Shown here: positions 16,792 to 23,464 of the stretch, one piece after another
Layout of the letters: each line of letters opens with the position of its first letter
Numbering within the stretch: the stretch's first letter is position 1
Source: Chitinophagaceae bacterium UBA7600
GTDB taxonomy: Bacteria; Bacteroidota; Bacteroidia; Chitinophagales; Chitinophagaceae
Assembly: GCA_002478885.1 (NCBI GenBank)
Contig: DLKC01000058.1
Coordinates: 1-35,315 of the forward strand
DNA: 35,315 nucleotides
Reading direction: 5' to 3'
The notes under the pieces: generated by a model
Told to the model about the DNA's origin: nothing
Database searches by the model: none
Seen by the model: only the letters and a program-made list of their open reading frames with translations
Position numbers and translations under genes: made by a program

Positions 16792-18639
16792 TTAGTAGCC
16801 TCTGACGTTCTTTCCCTCGTAATAGTTGATGAAGGCCTTATTAACCACGCGGTTGCCGCCGGCAGTGGGATAGTTACCGGTAAAATACCAATCGCCCAAA
16901 TTGGTTGGGCAACACTCATGCAGGTCTTCGATGGTTTGGTAAATCACCTGCACGGGAAGTTTTACTTCTTTTGGCGTGATAAGCTGGGCAATTTTATCAG
17001 AAATTTCCTCTGTGGTAAACGGGCGGTAGATCTGGCGCACCACATTTTCGGAATGAAGCTGGTTGTTGCGCTGCAGTTCTTTTATTTTCTCATAAACGGC
17101 TTTAATAATGTCTTCCATGCCTCGTTCTTTCAGCAATTCGATGGCTGCTTTAAAAGCAATAAAATCTCCAAGCTTGCTCATATCAATCCCATAACAATCA
17201 GGGTACCGAATTTGAGGGGCCGAAGAAACAACAATAATTTTCTTAGGGTTCAAGCGCGCAAGCATGCGCACAATGCTTTCTTTTAAAGTAGTACCACGCA
17301 CAATGCTGTCGTCGATAACCACCAGCGTATCTTCATCGCGTTTAACCGTACCATAGGTAATATCGTAAACGTGCTGCACCATTTCGTTACGTCCGGAGTC
17401 TTCCGTTATAAAAGTGCGGAGTTTCACATCTTTAATAGCGATCTTTTCCTGCCGTATTTTACGGTTGATCATCTCAGAAAGTTTCTCTTCATTAAAGTCT
17501 TTGCCCCAACTGAGAATACGCTGAATTTTTATCTGGTTTAAATAGTCCTCCATTCCCTTAACAAGCCCATAAAAAGCCACTTCGGCCGTATTCGGGATGT
17601 AAGAAAAAATGGTATTTTTTAGGCTATAGTCAACCGATTCCAGCACAGCTTTACTCAAATGTTCGCCGAGCGCAATTCGTTCCCGGTAAATTTTCTCATC
17701 GCTTCCCCGGCTAAAATAGATGCGTTCAAAACTGCAGGCTCTTCTTTCTTTAGGCGCTAATACCTGCTCAATTTTATATTCGCCATTGTTATCTACAATA
17801 AGGGCATTGCCGGGCATTAATTCCAAAACTTCATTTTCGCCAACATTAAACGATGTTCTTATGGAAGCACGTTCACTGGCCGCAACAATTACCTCATCGT
17901 TCACATAATAATAAGCAGGCCTTATGCCATGGGCGTCTCGCATTACAAATCCGGTTCCGTTGCCAACTAAGCCACCGACTGTATATCCCCCATCAAATAA
18001 AGGCGTGGCTTTCTTTAACATAGCTGCAACATCTGCATTGTTGGGATTTTTTTCATCTTCTTTCGACAAAAAATGATGCAATACTTCCATCATCGCCGCA
18101 AGGTCGCTTTGGCGCTGAAACTCTCCGGGGTCAACATTGATCAGTGCAAAAAGCTCCTCGGTATTTACCAAATTAAAATTCCCGGCGAGTGCGAGATTTC
18201 TGCCGGGAACAAGGTTGCGTTTAATAAAAGGATGGCAAAATTCCACGTTGTTTTTACCCTGCGTGCCATATCGCAAATGACCAAGCAACAGTTCGCCGAG
18301 AAAAGGTACGTGTCCTTTCATTAGCCCCGGATGCTGTTTAATATCAGGCTGGTACTTTTCCAGTTCCTGAATTTCCTGCCCAATTTTAAAGAAAATATCC
18401 GCAATTGGTTGTTGTGCATTGCTCCGCATACGGTGCAAAAACGGGTGGCCGGGCTCAACATTTAGTTTCACTGCAGCAATTCCGGCGCCATCCTGACCGC
18501 GGTTGTGCTGTTTTTCCATCAGCAGGTACAGCTTATTAACGCCATACATCACTGTGCCGTACTTCTGTAGATAATAAGAGAATGGTTTCCTCAGCCGTAT
18601 AAAAGCGAGTCCGCATTCGTGTTTTATTTCGTCGCTCAT
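16792..18639 (-). CDS. PurF-like amidophosphoribosyltransferase, long Bacteroidota form
   Basis: The expected reaction is PRPP plus glutamine to phosphoribosylamine, the first step of purine synthesis. The 615 residues exceed the roughly 470-505 of usual PurF. The class II glutaminase domain has its cysteine at residue 9 (HECGLAF) and RYG at 123-125 (GHLRYGTQG). The PRPP loop VVIDDSIVRGTT is at 440-451, and CSFERIYFSRGSD at 302-314 is a typical PurF motif. The oxyanion segment reads AGNFN where E. coli has HNGN, and an inserted region lies around residues 60-110. I recall this long variant as common in Bacteroidota alongside a canonical PurF, so this may not be the only enzyme. It stands alone on the minus strand. 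Confidence 0.88.
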   Translation of the reverse strand: MSDEIKHECGLAFIRLRKPFSYYLQKYGTVMYGVNKLYLLMEKQHNRGQDGAGIAAVKLNVEPGHPFLHRMRSNAQQPIADIFFKIGQEIQELEKYQPDIKQHPGLMKGHVPFLGELLLGHLRYGTQGKNNVEFCHPFIKRNLVPGRNLALAGNFNLVNTEELFALINVDPGEFQRQSDLAAMMEVLHHFLSKEDEKNPNNADVAAMLKKATPLFDGGYTVGGLVGNGTGFVMRDAHGIRPAYYYVNDEVIVAASERASIRTSFNVGENEVLELMPGNALIVDNNGEYKIEQVLAPKERRACSFERIYFSRGSDEKIYRERIALGEHLSKAVLESVDYSLKNTIFSYIPNTAEVAFYGLVKGMEDYLNQIKIQRILSWGKDFNEEKLSEMINRKIRQEKIAIKDVKLRTFITEDSGRNEMVQHVYDITYGTVKRDEDTLVVIDDSIVRGTTLKESIVRMLARLNPKKIIVVSSAPQIRYPDCYGIDMSKLGDFIAFKAAIELLKERGMEDIIKAVYEKIKELQRNNQLHSENVVRQIYRPFTTEEISDKIAQLITPKEVKLPVQVIYQTIEDLHECCPTNLGDWYFTGNYPTAGGNRVVNKAFINYYEGKNVRGY

Positions 18640-18662
18640 GATGGTTTTTGTGGAAGAAGGCG

Positions 18663-18670
18663 CAAAGGTA
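18663..18670 (-). promoter_or_regulatory. -7 box of the purF-like gene
   Basis: On the minus strand TACCTTTG fits TAnnTTTG and lies 24 bases before the ATG at 18639. The -33 region is weak. No PurR-type palindrome was noticed. Confidence 0.45.
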
Positions 18671-18696
18671 ACAATCCTTCTTTTAAGGAAAGCATT

Positions 18697-19260
18697 TTAT
18701 ACAACAGGCTGCATTTCTGCAGCAAGATTTTCCGCAAGCCATAAAAATTCAATTACGAAAAGTTCAATATTCCGCATAAAAGACTGGTCTACCAGGTTTC
18801 CTTCAGCATCAAATTTTTTATCTACCTGCGGCGTAACCAGCATATAGGGTGAACCGATGCCAAAAAGTGCATTTATGAAAAGCTGCAGCTGTTGGCTTGC
18901 CCTCATTCCACCCATAATACCTGGTGATGCAGTAACTATGCCAAAGGCTTTATGTGACTGTTTTGGAAAATGGTCAAACAGGTTTTTCAATGCAGGGGTA
19001 TAGCTGCCATTATATTCGGGCGTAACCATTATAAAAGCATCAGCTTCAAACATCCGTTTCGCCAGCGGTTTAAACTCGTCTGGTGCACGCTCCACGCTTG
19101 AAAACACCTCTTGCTGCAATACTGGTAAAGCCCAGTCACGCACATCAATAATATCTATATTGTGTTCAGACTTTTCTTTCAGAAATTTTTGCAAAAACAA
19201 AGCCACCCTATAGGTAACGCTGTCTTTTCTCGGGCTTCCCGCTACTATTTCTATATTCAT
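18697..19260 (-). CDS. NADPH-dependent FMN reductase / quinone reductase
   Basis: A 187-residue flavodoxin-fold reductase that uses NADPH and bound FMN to reduce quinones, azo compounds, chromate or free flavin. The phosphate-binding loop GSPRKDSVTYR (residues 8-18) and the TPEYNGSYTPALKNLFDHF block (about 79-97), followed by ASPGIMGGMRASQQL, match the NADPH-dependent FMN reductase family. Two-electron reduction of quinones protects cells from redox cycling. It is the last gene of the minus-strand redox block with pirins, YceI and OsmC, but a dispersed repeat lies between it and the pirin gene, so it may be a separate unit. A purine-rich AAAAGGGGAAAG upstream of the ATG may act as a ribosome site. 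Confidence 0.9.
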   Translation of the reverse strand: MNIEIVAGSPRKDSVTYRVALFLQKFLKEKSEHNIDIIDVRDWALPVLQQEVFSSVERAPDEFKPLAKRMFEADAFIMVTPEYNGSYTPALKNLFDHFPKQSHKAFGIVTASPGIMGGMRASQQLQLFINALFGIGSPYMLVTPQVDKKFDAEGNLVDQSFMRNIELFVIEFLWLAENLAAEMQPVV

Positions 19261-19319
19261 AACTTTCCCCTTTTTCTATTAATTTTTTGTGGCAGGCGTC
19301 ATCCCATCAGCCATCTTCC

Positions 19320-19339
19320 GTTGCGTCGCACTCTTGTAC
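19320..19339 (+). repeat. Dispersed intergenic repeat, copy 8
   Basis: GTTGCGTCGCACTCTTGTAC, a perfect match to the core of copies 1 and 3. It lies between the FMN reductase and the third pirin gene. CATC precedes it as part of the usual GGCATC-like flank. Confidence 0.85.
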
Positions 19340-19371
19340 TGTAAGTACTTTATTCAGCTAAGGATATTTGA

Positions 19372-20082
19372 TCAATGATTGACCGGCACTTCTATAACAA
19401 TAAATTCAGCTTCCTGCTCTACCCGCAGTTTAATGCTGCCCGTTTCCCAAAACCCGATCGCATCGCGCTTGCCGATGGTTTCGCCCGCCGCCTTCAGTTG
19501 CCCCTCCATAACAAACACATAAACGCATTTGTTCATGGGGCTAAGTTGATACGCTATTTCCGTTCCTGCCTCAAACCAGCCAAGGCTGAGTTTTGCATTC
19601 TGATTGATCCAGCAATGCTCCTGGCCTTCTTCGTTGCTTACAATTGTCTTCAAAATATTTTTTCTTTTCGCCCCTGGAAAATGCCTGCGTTGATACCGGG
19701 GTTCCACGTTCTGAAGTTTTGGCTCTATCCATATTTGCAAAAAATTCACGTCTTCCTCGCCAACATTGTGTTCTTCATGTTTAAGCCCTTTGCCGGCACT
19801 CATTATTTGTACCCAATCTTTTTCCACCACATCGCTGTAACCCATAGAGTCTTTGTGATTCATTTTGCCCTGCAGCAGCACACTGATAATTTCCATATTC
19901 ATGTGTGGGTGTAGTCCGAAACCACCGCCAGGCTTTACAAAATCGTCGTTGAATGTTACTAGCAGGCCAAAGCCGTTGTTAACCGGGTTTTGATAACTGG
20001 AAAAGCTAAAAGAAAAATTACTTTGCAACCAGCCAATGTCTTTCTTCCCCCGGTTTTCTTTTCTGTGGATTACGTATTGCAT
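19372..20082 (-). CDS. Pirin family protein (third in the block)
   Basis: A 236-residue bicupin of the pirin family. The N-terminal cupin keeps the metal ligands of pirin: H58 and H60 in GLHPHMNME, and H102 with E104 in SAGKGLKHEEHN, positions that match human pirin and bacterial YhhW quercetinase. Members bind iron or other metals; some show quercetin 2,3-dioxygenase activity and others act as redox sensors. The C-terminal cupin lacks these ligands, as usual. It starts five bases after the OsmC stop codon, so the pair is surely co-transcribed. It resembles the pirin at 22037-22759 in length and order of motifs, which suggests duplication. The substrate is unknown. Confidence 0.92.
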   Translation of the reverse strand: MQYVIHRKENRGKKDIGWLQSNFSFSFSSYQNPVNNGFGLLVTFNDDFVKPGGGFGLHPHMNMEIISVLLQGKMNHKDSMGYSDVVEKDWVQIMSAGKGLKHEEHNVGEEDVNFLQIWIEPKLQNVEPRYQRRHFPGAKRKNILKTIVSNEEGQEHCWINQNAKLSLGWFEAGTEIAYQLSPMNKCVYVFVMEGQLKAAGETIGKRDAIGFWETGSIKLRVEQEAEFIVIEVPVNH

Positions 20083-20087
20083 CGGTA

Positions 20088-20468
20088 CTATTTTAAAGTG
20101 GACAGTATGTCGATTTCACCTGCCAGTGTTTTGGAAACCGGGCAAAGCTTTGCGATCTGTAAAAGGCGATCTTTTTGCTCCTGGTCCAATTCGCCTTGTA
20201 AAGCAATTTCCCGGTGGATGGTTGTTTTTCCATTTATCCGTACTAAAGATACATTTACCTCTGCCGCGGCCAAAGTCCATCCCTTTCTTTCGGCATACAT
20301 CTTAATAGTTATCGCGCTGCAGCTTGCCAATGCAGCTTCAAGCAATTCATCCGGAGCGGGGGCTGTGTCGGCGCCACCGATCTCAGCAGGTTCATCGGCA
20401 AAAAATTGATGCCTGCCATTGTATAATTCCGTTCTGTATTTTGCCGATGAAACTTTTGCTGAAGTCAT
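20088..20468 (-). CDS. OsmC family peroxiredoxin-like protein
   Basis: A 126-residue OsmC/Ohr fold protein of the YhfA/OsmC-like branch that reduces organic hydroperoxides with two cysteines. C50 in LEAALASCSAITIKMYAERKGW and C109 in AKLCPVSKTL are both present at the family positions, with E44 in PDELLEAALA nearby. The catalytic pair argues for a working enzyme. It is five bases upstream of the third pirin gene and shares its transcript. The role in peroxide or electrophile defence is an inference from the family and the neighbours. Confidence 0.92.
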   Translation of the reverse strand: MTSAKVSSAKYRTELYNGRHQFFADEPAEIGGADTAPAPDELLEAALASCSAITIKMYAERKGWTLAAAEVNVSLVRINGKTTIHREIALQGELDQEQKDRLLQIAKLCPVSKTLAGEIDILSTLK

Positions 20469-20519
20469 GCTTAGTTTTTTTAGCAGCTGTATTAAAAGCC
20501 CGGTGCTGTGCTGAACCCT

Positions 20520-20536
20520 GAAGTGTGCGACGCAAC
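20520..20536 (-). repeat. Dispersed intergenic repeat, copy 9
   Basis: On the minus strand it reads GTTGCGTCGCACACTTC, the CACACTT subtype, preceded by GGCACCT. It lies between the YceI and OsmC genes. Confidence 0.75.
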
Positions 20537-20597
20537 AGGTGCCGGGGTTAGCTTACATGCCCGGCCCACAATAACCGATCACAAAATCCAGGACTGC

Positions 20598-21125
20598 TTA
20601 TGCCTGTTTAACCATTTCTGCATGGAGGTGCAACTTTACATCGTCGCTTAAAACAAAACCGCCGGTTTCTGTAACCGCATGCCATTTAAGGTCGTATTCT
20701 TTGCGGTTGATTTTACCGTTTATCTCGAAGCCCAGCCTTGTGTAACCCCATGGATCAACGATAGACCCGCCATAGTTTACATCGAGCGTGATTTTTTTAG
20801 TAACATCTCTTAAGGTCAGATCGCCTGTTAGCTTATAAGTTTCGTCGTCAACTTTTGTAAAAGAGTCAGAGACAAAAGTAAGTTTTGGAAATTTCTCTGC
20901 GTTAAAGAAATCATCGCTTTTTACATGGCCGTCGCGTTGCTCGCTGCCTGTTGTAATGCTGTCTACATCGGCTTCGAAAGTGATCTTTGCGTCTGTAAGA
21001 TCGTCCTTTTCTGCCGTCATCGTAGCATCGAATTTTTGGAAGCTACCGCTAACATTAGAGATCATGAGGTGTTTTACTTTGAAAGTAATTTCTGAATGTG
21101 AAGCATCAATTTTGTAAGTTGCCAT
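20598..21125 (-). CDS. YceI family protein
   Basis: A 175-residue beta-barrel (lipocalin-like) protein of the YceI family, whose relatives bind isoprenoid quinones or related lipids. Typical motifs are YKIDASHSEITFKVKHLMIS at the start, FDATMTAEKDDLTDAKITFEADVDSI, DFFNAEKFPKLTF and the DLTLRDVTKKITLDV-type block. No signal peptide is visible from ATG 21125, so it appears cytoplasmic, unlike E. coli YceI. A longer frame from 21176 would overlap the end of the preceding pirin gene and adds no family residues. It lies 40 bases after the second pirin gene and is probably in the same transcript. A quinone-binding role would fit the quinone reductase nearby, but this is inference. Confidence 0.92.
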   Translation of the reverse strand: MATYKIDASHSEITFKVKHLMISNVSGSFQKFDATMTAEKDDLTDAKITFEADVDSITTGSEQRDGHVKSDDFFNAEKFPKLTFVSDSFTKVDDETYKLTGDLTLRDVTKKITLDVNYGGSIVDPWGYTRLGFEINGKINRKEYDLKWHAVTETGGFVLSDDVKLHLHAEMVKQA

Positions 21126-21165
21126 TGCTTTAATTTTTGGATTGTTTATTGTTTGGTTTAAATGT

Positions 21166-22035
21166 TTAATCTTCAATAAGCACGCCCATTTTACCCATTT
21201 GGTAGTCGCGGAACGCTTCCATAATCTGGGTTTGACTATTCATTACAAACGGGCCATGTGTTGCTAGGGGTTCGTTCAACGGTTCGCCTGAGCCAATAAA
21301 AAGCCGGGTATTTTCCAAAGCTTCCACATCAAACCCTTCCCCATCATTGTTGAACAGCACAGCGAATTTTGCATCTGCTGCATGATTGTCATTAATGTTT
21401 ACCTGGCCATCGAGCAGGTAAACAAATAGGTTATGTGCCGGGGGAATCCTGAAATAATATTTGCCGCCTTTTTTCATTTCAACAGTAAAAGTATTCACAG
21501 CTGACAGGCTCTTGACTGGGCCCTTTATATAGCCGAGTTCACCGGCAACAACGTTGATTTTTACAAGACGATCATCTGAAAAAATTACCGGAGTATCTGC
21601 TTGGGACAATGGCTGATAATCTGGCTGATCCATTTTATTTTTTGCAGGAGTGTTTATCCAAAGCTGTATAATTTCCTGGCGTCCGCCAATTTCATGAATA
21701 TCTTTAGGGGGCCTTTCGCTGTGAATAATTCCCATGCCTGCATTCATCCACTGCGTGCCACCGGCGTAAACAACATGATCGTTTCCACGACTATCCCTGT
21801 GGTGAACAGCGCCCTCGAACACAAAGGTTACCGGTGAAAACCCCCGGTGAGGGTGCGGACCTACACCCGCCTTTGATGGTAAAATATGCGTAGGCACCAT
21901 AATATCGGCATGGTGCAGCAAAAGAAAAGGGTCGATCTGTTCAATGCTGGCAGTTGGAAAAGGTTGCCTTATCGGTATGCCGCCCATGTCGTATGGCTGG
22001 GCGTATAGAAGCTTTTTTACGGAACGTTGTTTCAT
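21166..22035 (-). CDS. Pirin family protein (second in the block)
   Basis: A 289-residue bicupin pirin of the longer type. Metal ligands are H61 and H63 in GPHPHRGFSP, and H105 with E107 in NAGMGIIHSERPP. The middle carries LQLWINTPAKNK-like sequence (IQLWINTPA) and the second cupin ends with an IGSGEPLNEPLATHGPFVMN block typical of YhaK-like pirins. ATG 22035 follows the stop codon of the first pirin with one base between (TAG, T, ATG), so translation is probably coupled. An extension to 22071 would read into the upstream gene and is rejected. The function may be redox sensing or dioxygenase activity; the sequence does not decide between these. Confidence 0.92.
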   Translation of the reverse strand: MKQRSVKKLLYAQPYDMGGIPIRQPFPTASIEQIDPFLLLHHADIMVPTHILPSKAGVGPHPHRGFSPVTFVFEGAVHHRDSRGNDHVVYAGGTQWMNAGMGIIHSERPPKDIHEIGGRQEIIQLWINTPAKNKMDQPDYQPLSQADTPVIFSDDRLVKINVVAGELGYIKGPVKSLSAVNTFTVEMKKGGKYYFRIPPAHNLFVYLLDGQVNINDNHAADAKFAVLFNNDGEGFDVEALENTRLFIGSGEPLNEPLATHGPFVMNSQTQIMEAFRDYQMGKMGVLIED

Positions 22036-22036
22036 A

Positions 22037-22759
22037 CTATGCTGCCTCCCCAATTTGCATTGGAACTTCAATTAATAAGAATGCCGAATCGCTGTTCGCA
22101 ACGATCTCGATACTGCCTGTTTCCCAAACGCCCATTGCATCACGCTTGTTTAAAGTTTGCCCGTTTACGGTCAGGGAGCCTTCGAGTACAAAAGCATAAA
22201 CTCCATTACCGGTTTTGTTCAGCGCATAGGAAGCTTTAAAATCTTTGGAAAAATTTCCAAGCGAAAACCATGCATCCTGGTTAATCAACACTGCTTCGCT
22301 ATTATTAGGCGCAACAACTGTCTGTATTTGGTTTTGCCTGTCTTCAGGCCTGAAAGTCTTTTGCTGATAACGGGGAGCTATATCCTGCGCTTTCGGAAAC
22401 ACCCATACCTGTAGAAATTTTACTTCTTTGTCTTTATTGGCATTCATTTCACTGTGGGTAATGCCGCTGCCTGCGCTCATGATTTGTACATCGTTCTGCC
22501 TGATGATCTCGTGCCGGCCGGTACTGTCGCGATGTTCCAGGTCCCCGTATAACGGAATGGATACGATTTCCATATTGTCATGCGGATGTTTCGGAAACCC
22601 GAAACCTGCTTTTACGCTGTCATCGTTAAGTACGCGCAAGGCACCAAAGTGAACTTTTGCAGGGTCATAAAACCCTGCGAAACTGAAAGAATGGTAACTA
22701 TCCAGCCAGCCATGGTTAGCGTGACCTCTCTGGTCGGCTTTGTGTAAGATAGTTTTCAT
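22037..22759 (-). CDS. Pirin family protein (first in the block)
   Basis: A 240-residue bicupin pirin, close in layout to the third pirin and to E. coli YhhW. Ligands are H58 and H60 in PKHPHDNME and H102 with E104 in SAGSGITHSEMN. It is the first gene after the MarR-associated operator. It has an unusually clear ribosome site for this genome, AAAAGGAG at 22765-22772, five bases before the ATG. The stop overlaps the start region of the second pirin gene. Position and operator suggest induction when the MarR protein is released, probably by quinones, phenolics or oxidants. Confidence 0.93.
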   Translation of the reverse strand: MKTILHKADQRGHANHGWLDSYHSFSFAGFYDPAKVHFGALRVLNDDSVKAGFGFPKHPHDNMEIVSIPLYGDLEHRDSTGRHEIIRQNDVQIMSAGSGITHSEMNANKDKEVKFLQVWVFPKAQDIAPRYQQKTFRPEDRQNQIQTVVAPNNSEAVLINQDAWFSLGNFSKDFKASYALNKTGNGVYAFVLEGSLTVNGQTLNKRDAMGVWETGSIEIVANSDSAFLLIEVPMQIGEAA

Positions 22760-22789
22760 AAATGCTCCTTTTGATTTTATAAATTTAAA

Positions 22790-22805
22790 ACATGTATATA
22801 CATGT
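22790..22805. promoter_or_regulatory. Putative MarR operator in front of the pirin operon
   Basis: ACATGTATATACATGT is a perfect 16-bp palindrome between the first pirin gene and the MarR gene. Its 14-base part ATGTATATACATGT matches 12 of 14 bases of the site at 23291-23304 (read on the minus strand). It lies between a possible TTTG (22813-22816) and the pirin start. Confidence 0.65.
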
Positions 22806-22822
22806 ATTTGTTCAAAAAAAAT

Positions 22823-23281
22823 CTATTTTTCGTTCTCTCTTAATTTCTCCAGCAGCGAGTTCAGTTGAACTGCTGCTGCCTCCTCCAACGCAATGGTATT
22901 GTCAAAAAGCAGATTGATGCGGCTGGTACTTAATTCAAGGATGTTTATTCCGGCCTGGGTCAATGTGATCACCGTTTCACGCTTATCTAATGGGGAAGTG
23001 TTTCGTTTCACCAGCTTTTTTAATTCGAGCCGGTCTACAATCCTTGGCACATTCGAGTTTTTCTCTATCATCCTGCAGGCAATTTCCCTAACACAAACCT
23101 GGTCGGGGTGCTTGCCCTTAAGTATACGCAGCACATTATATTGTTCGTGGGTTAACCCATATTCTTTCAATTCTTTACTCATCATGGTTTTTAACCACCA
23201 TGCGGTATACAAAACATTCAGGCCTGCCTTATGCACTTCGGTTTTAAATTTATTGCTTTTTATAGCCTCTTCTAATTTCAC
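22823..23281 (-). CDS. MarR family transcriptional regulator
   Basis: A 152-residue winged-helix dimeric regulator. N-terminal dimer helices run to about residue 45, then YGLTHEQYNVLRILKGKHPDQVCVREIACRMIEKNSNVPRIVDRLELKKLVKR (42-93, HTH), the wing with DKRETV (99-104) and a C-terminal dimerisation helix. Cysteines C63 and C69 lie in the HTH region, so thiol-based sensing as in OhrR or YodB is possible but not shown. The start is GTG at 23281; the next Met is inside the fold. The promoter TTTG-N21-TATATTTG is at 23286-23318, with an operator-like palindrome overlapping the -7 box. A related palindrome precedes the pirin operon. It probably represses itself and the pirin/YceI genes. Confidence 0.93.
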   Translation of the reverse strand: MKLEEAIKSNKFKTEVHKAGLNVLYTAWWLKTMMSKELKEYGLTHEQYNVLRILKGKHPDQVCVREIACRMIEKNSNVPRIVDRLELKKLVKRNTSPLDKRETVITLTQAGINILELSTSRINLLFDNTIALEEAAAVQLNSLLEKLRENEK

Positions 23282-23285
23282 AACA

Positions 23286-23318
23286 CAAATATATGTACAT
23301 ACATCTATTTACGCCAAA
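23286..23318 (-). promoter_or_regulatory. Promoter of the MarR gene with embedded operator
   Basis: On the minus strand TTTG (23315-23318), 21 bases, then TATATTTG (23286-23293). The near-palindrome ATGTATGTACATAT (23291-23304, minus strand) covers the spacer end and the -7 box, an ideal place for autorepression. The start codon is GTG at 23281, so the message would have almost no leader. Confidence 0.7.
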
Positions 23319-23382
23319 TTTTTCTACTCTAAATTTTGTTAATGTAATTTGAACCCGGTCTGGCCGGCACAGGGCGGCACCT

Positions 23383-23400
23383 GTTGCGTCGCCCACTTGA
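23383..23400 (+). repeat. Dispersed intergenic repeat, copy 10
   Basis: GTTGCGTCGCCCACTTGA, with one change in the core (CCC for CAC), preceded by GGCACCT as in copy 9. It lies between the MarR gene and the end of the M23 peptidase gene. Confidence 0.7.
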
Positions 23401-23430
23401 GCGCCTGGAATGTTCCCCTGCAAATACAAT

Positions 23431-23464
23431 TTAGCCTTTATCGAGCTTACCGTGTAAAGGCTAA
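23431..23464 (-). terminator. Hairpin overlapping the M23 peptidase stop codon
   Basis: TTAGCCTTTA and TAAAGGCTAA form a perfect 10-bp stem with a 14-base loop that contains the stop codon. On the minus strand it is followed by an A/T-rich stretch (ATTGTATTTG). It may act as a terminator or protect the 3' end. Confidence 0.45.
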
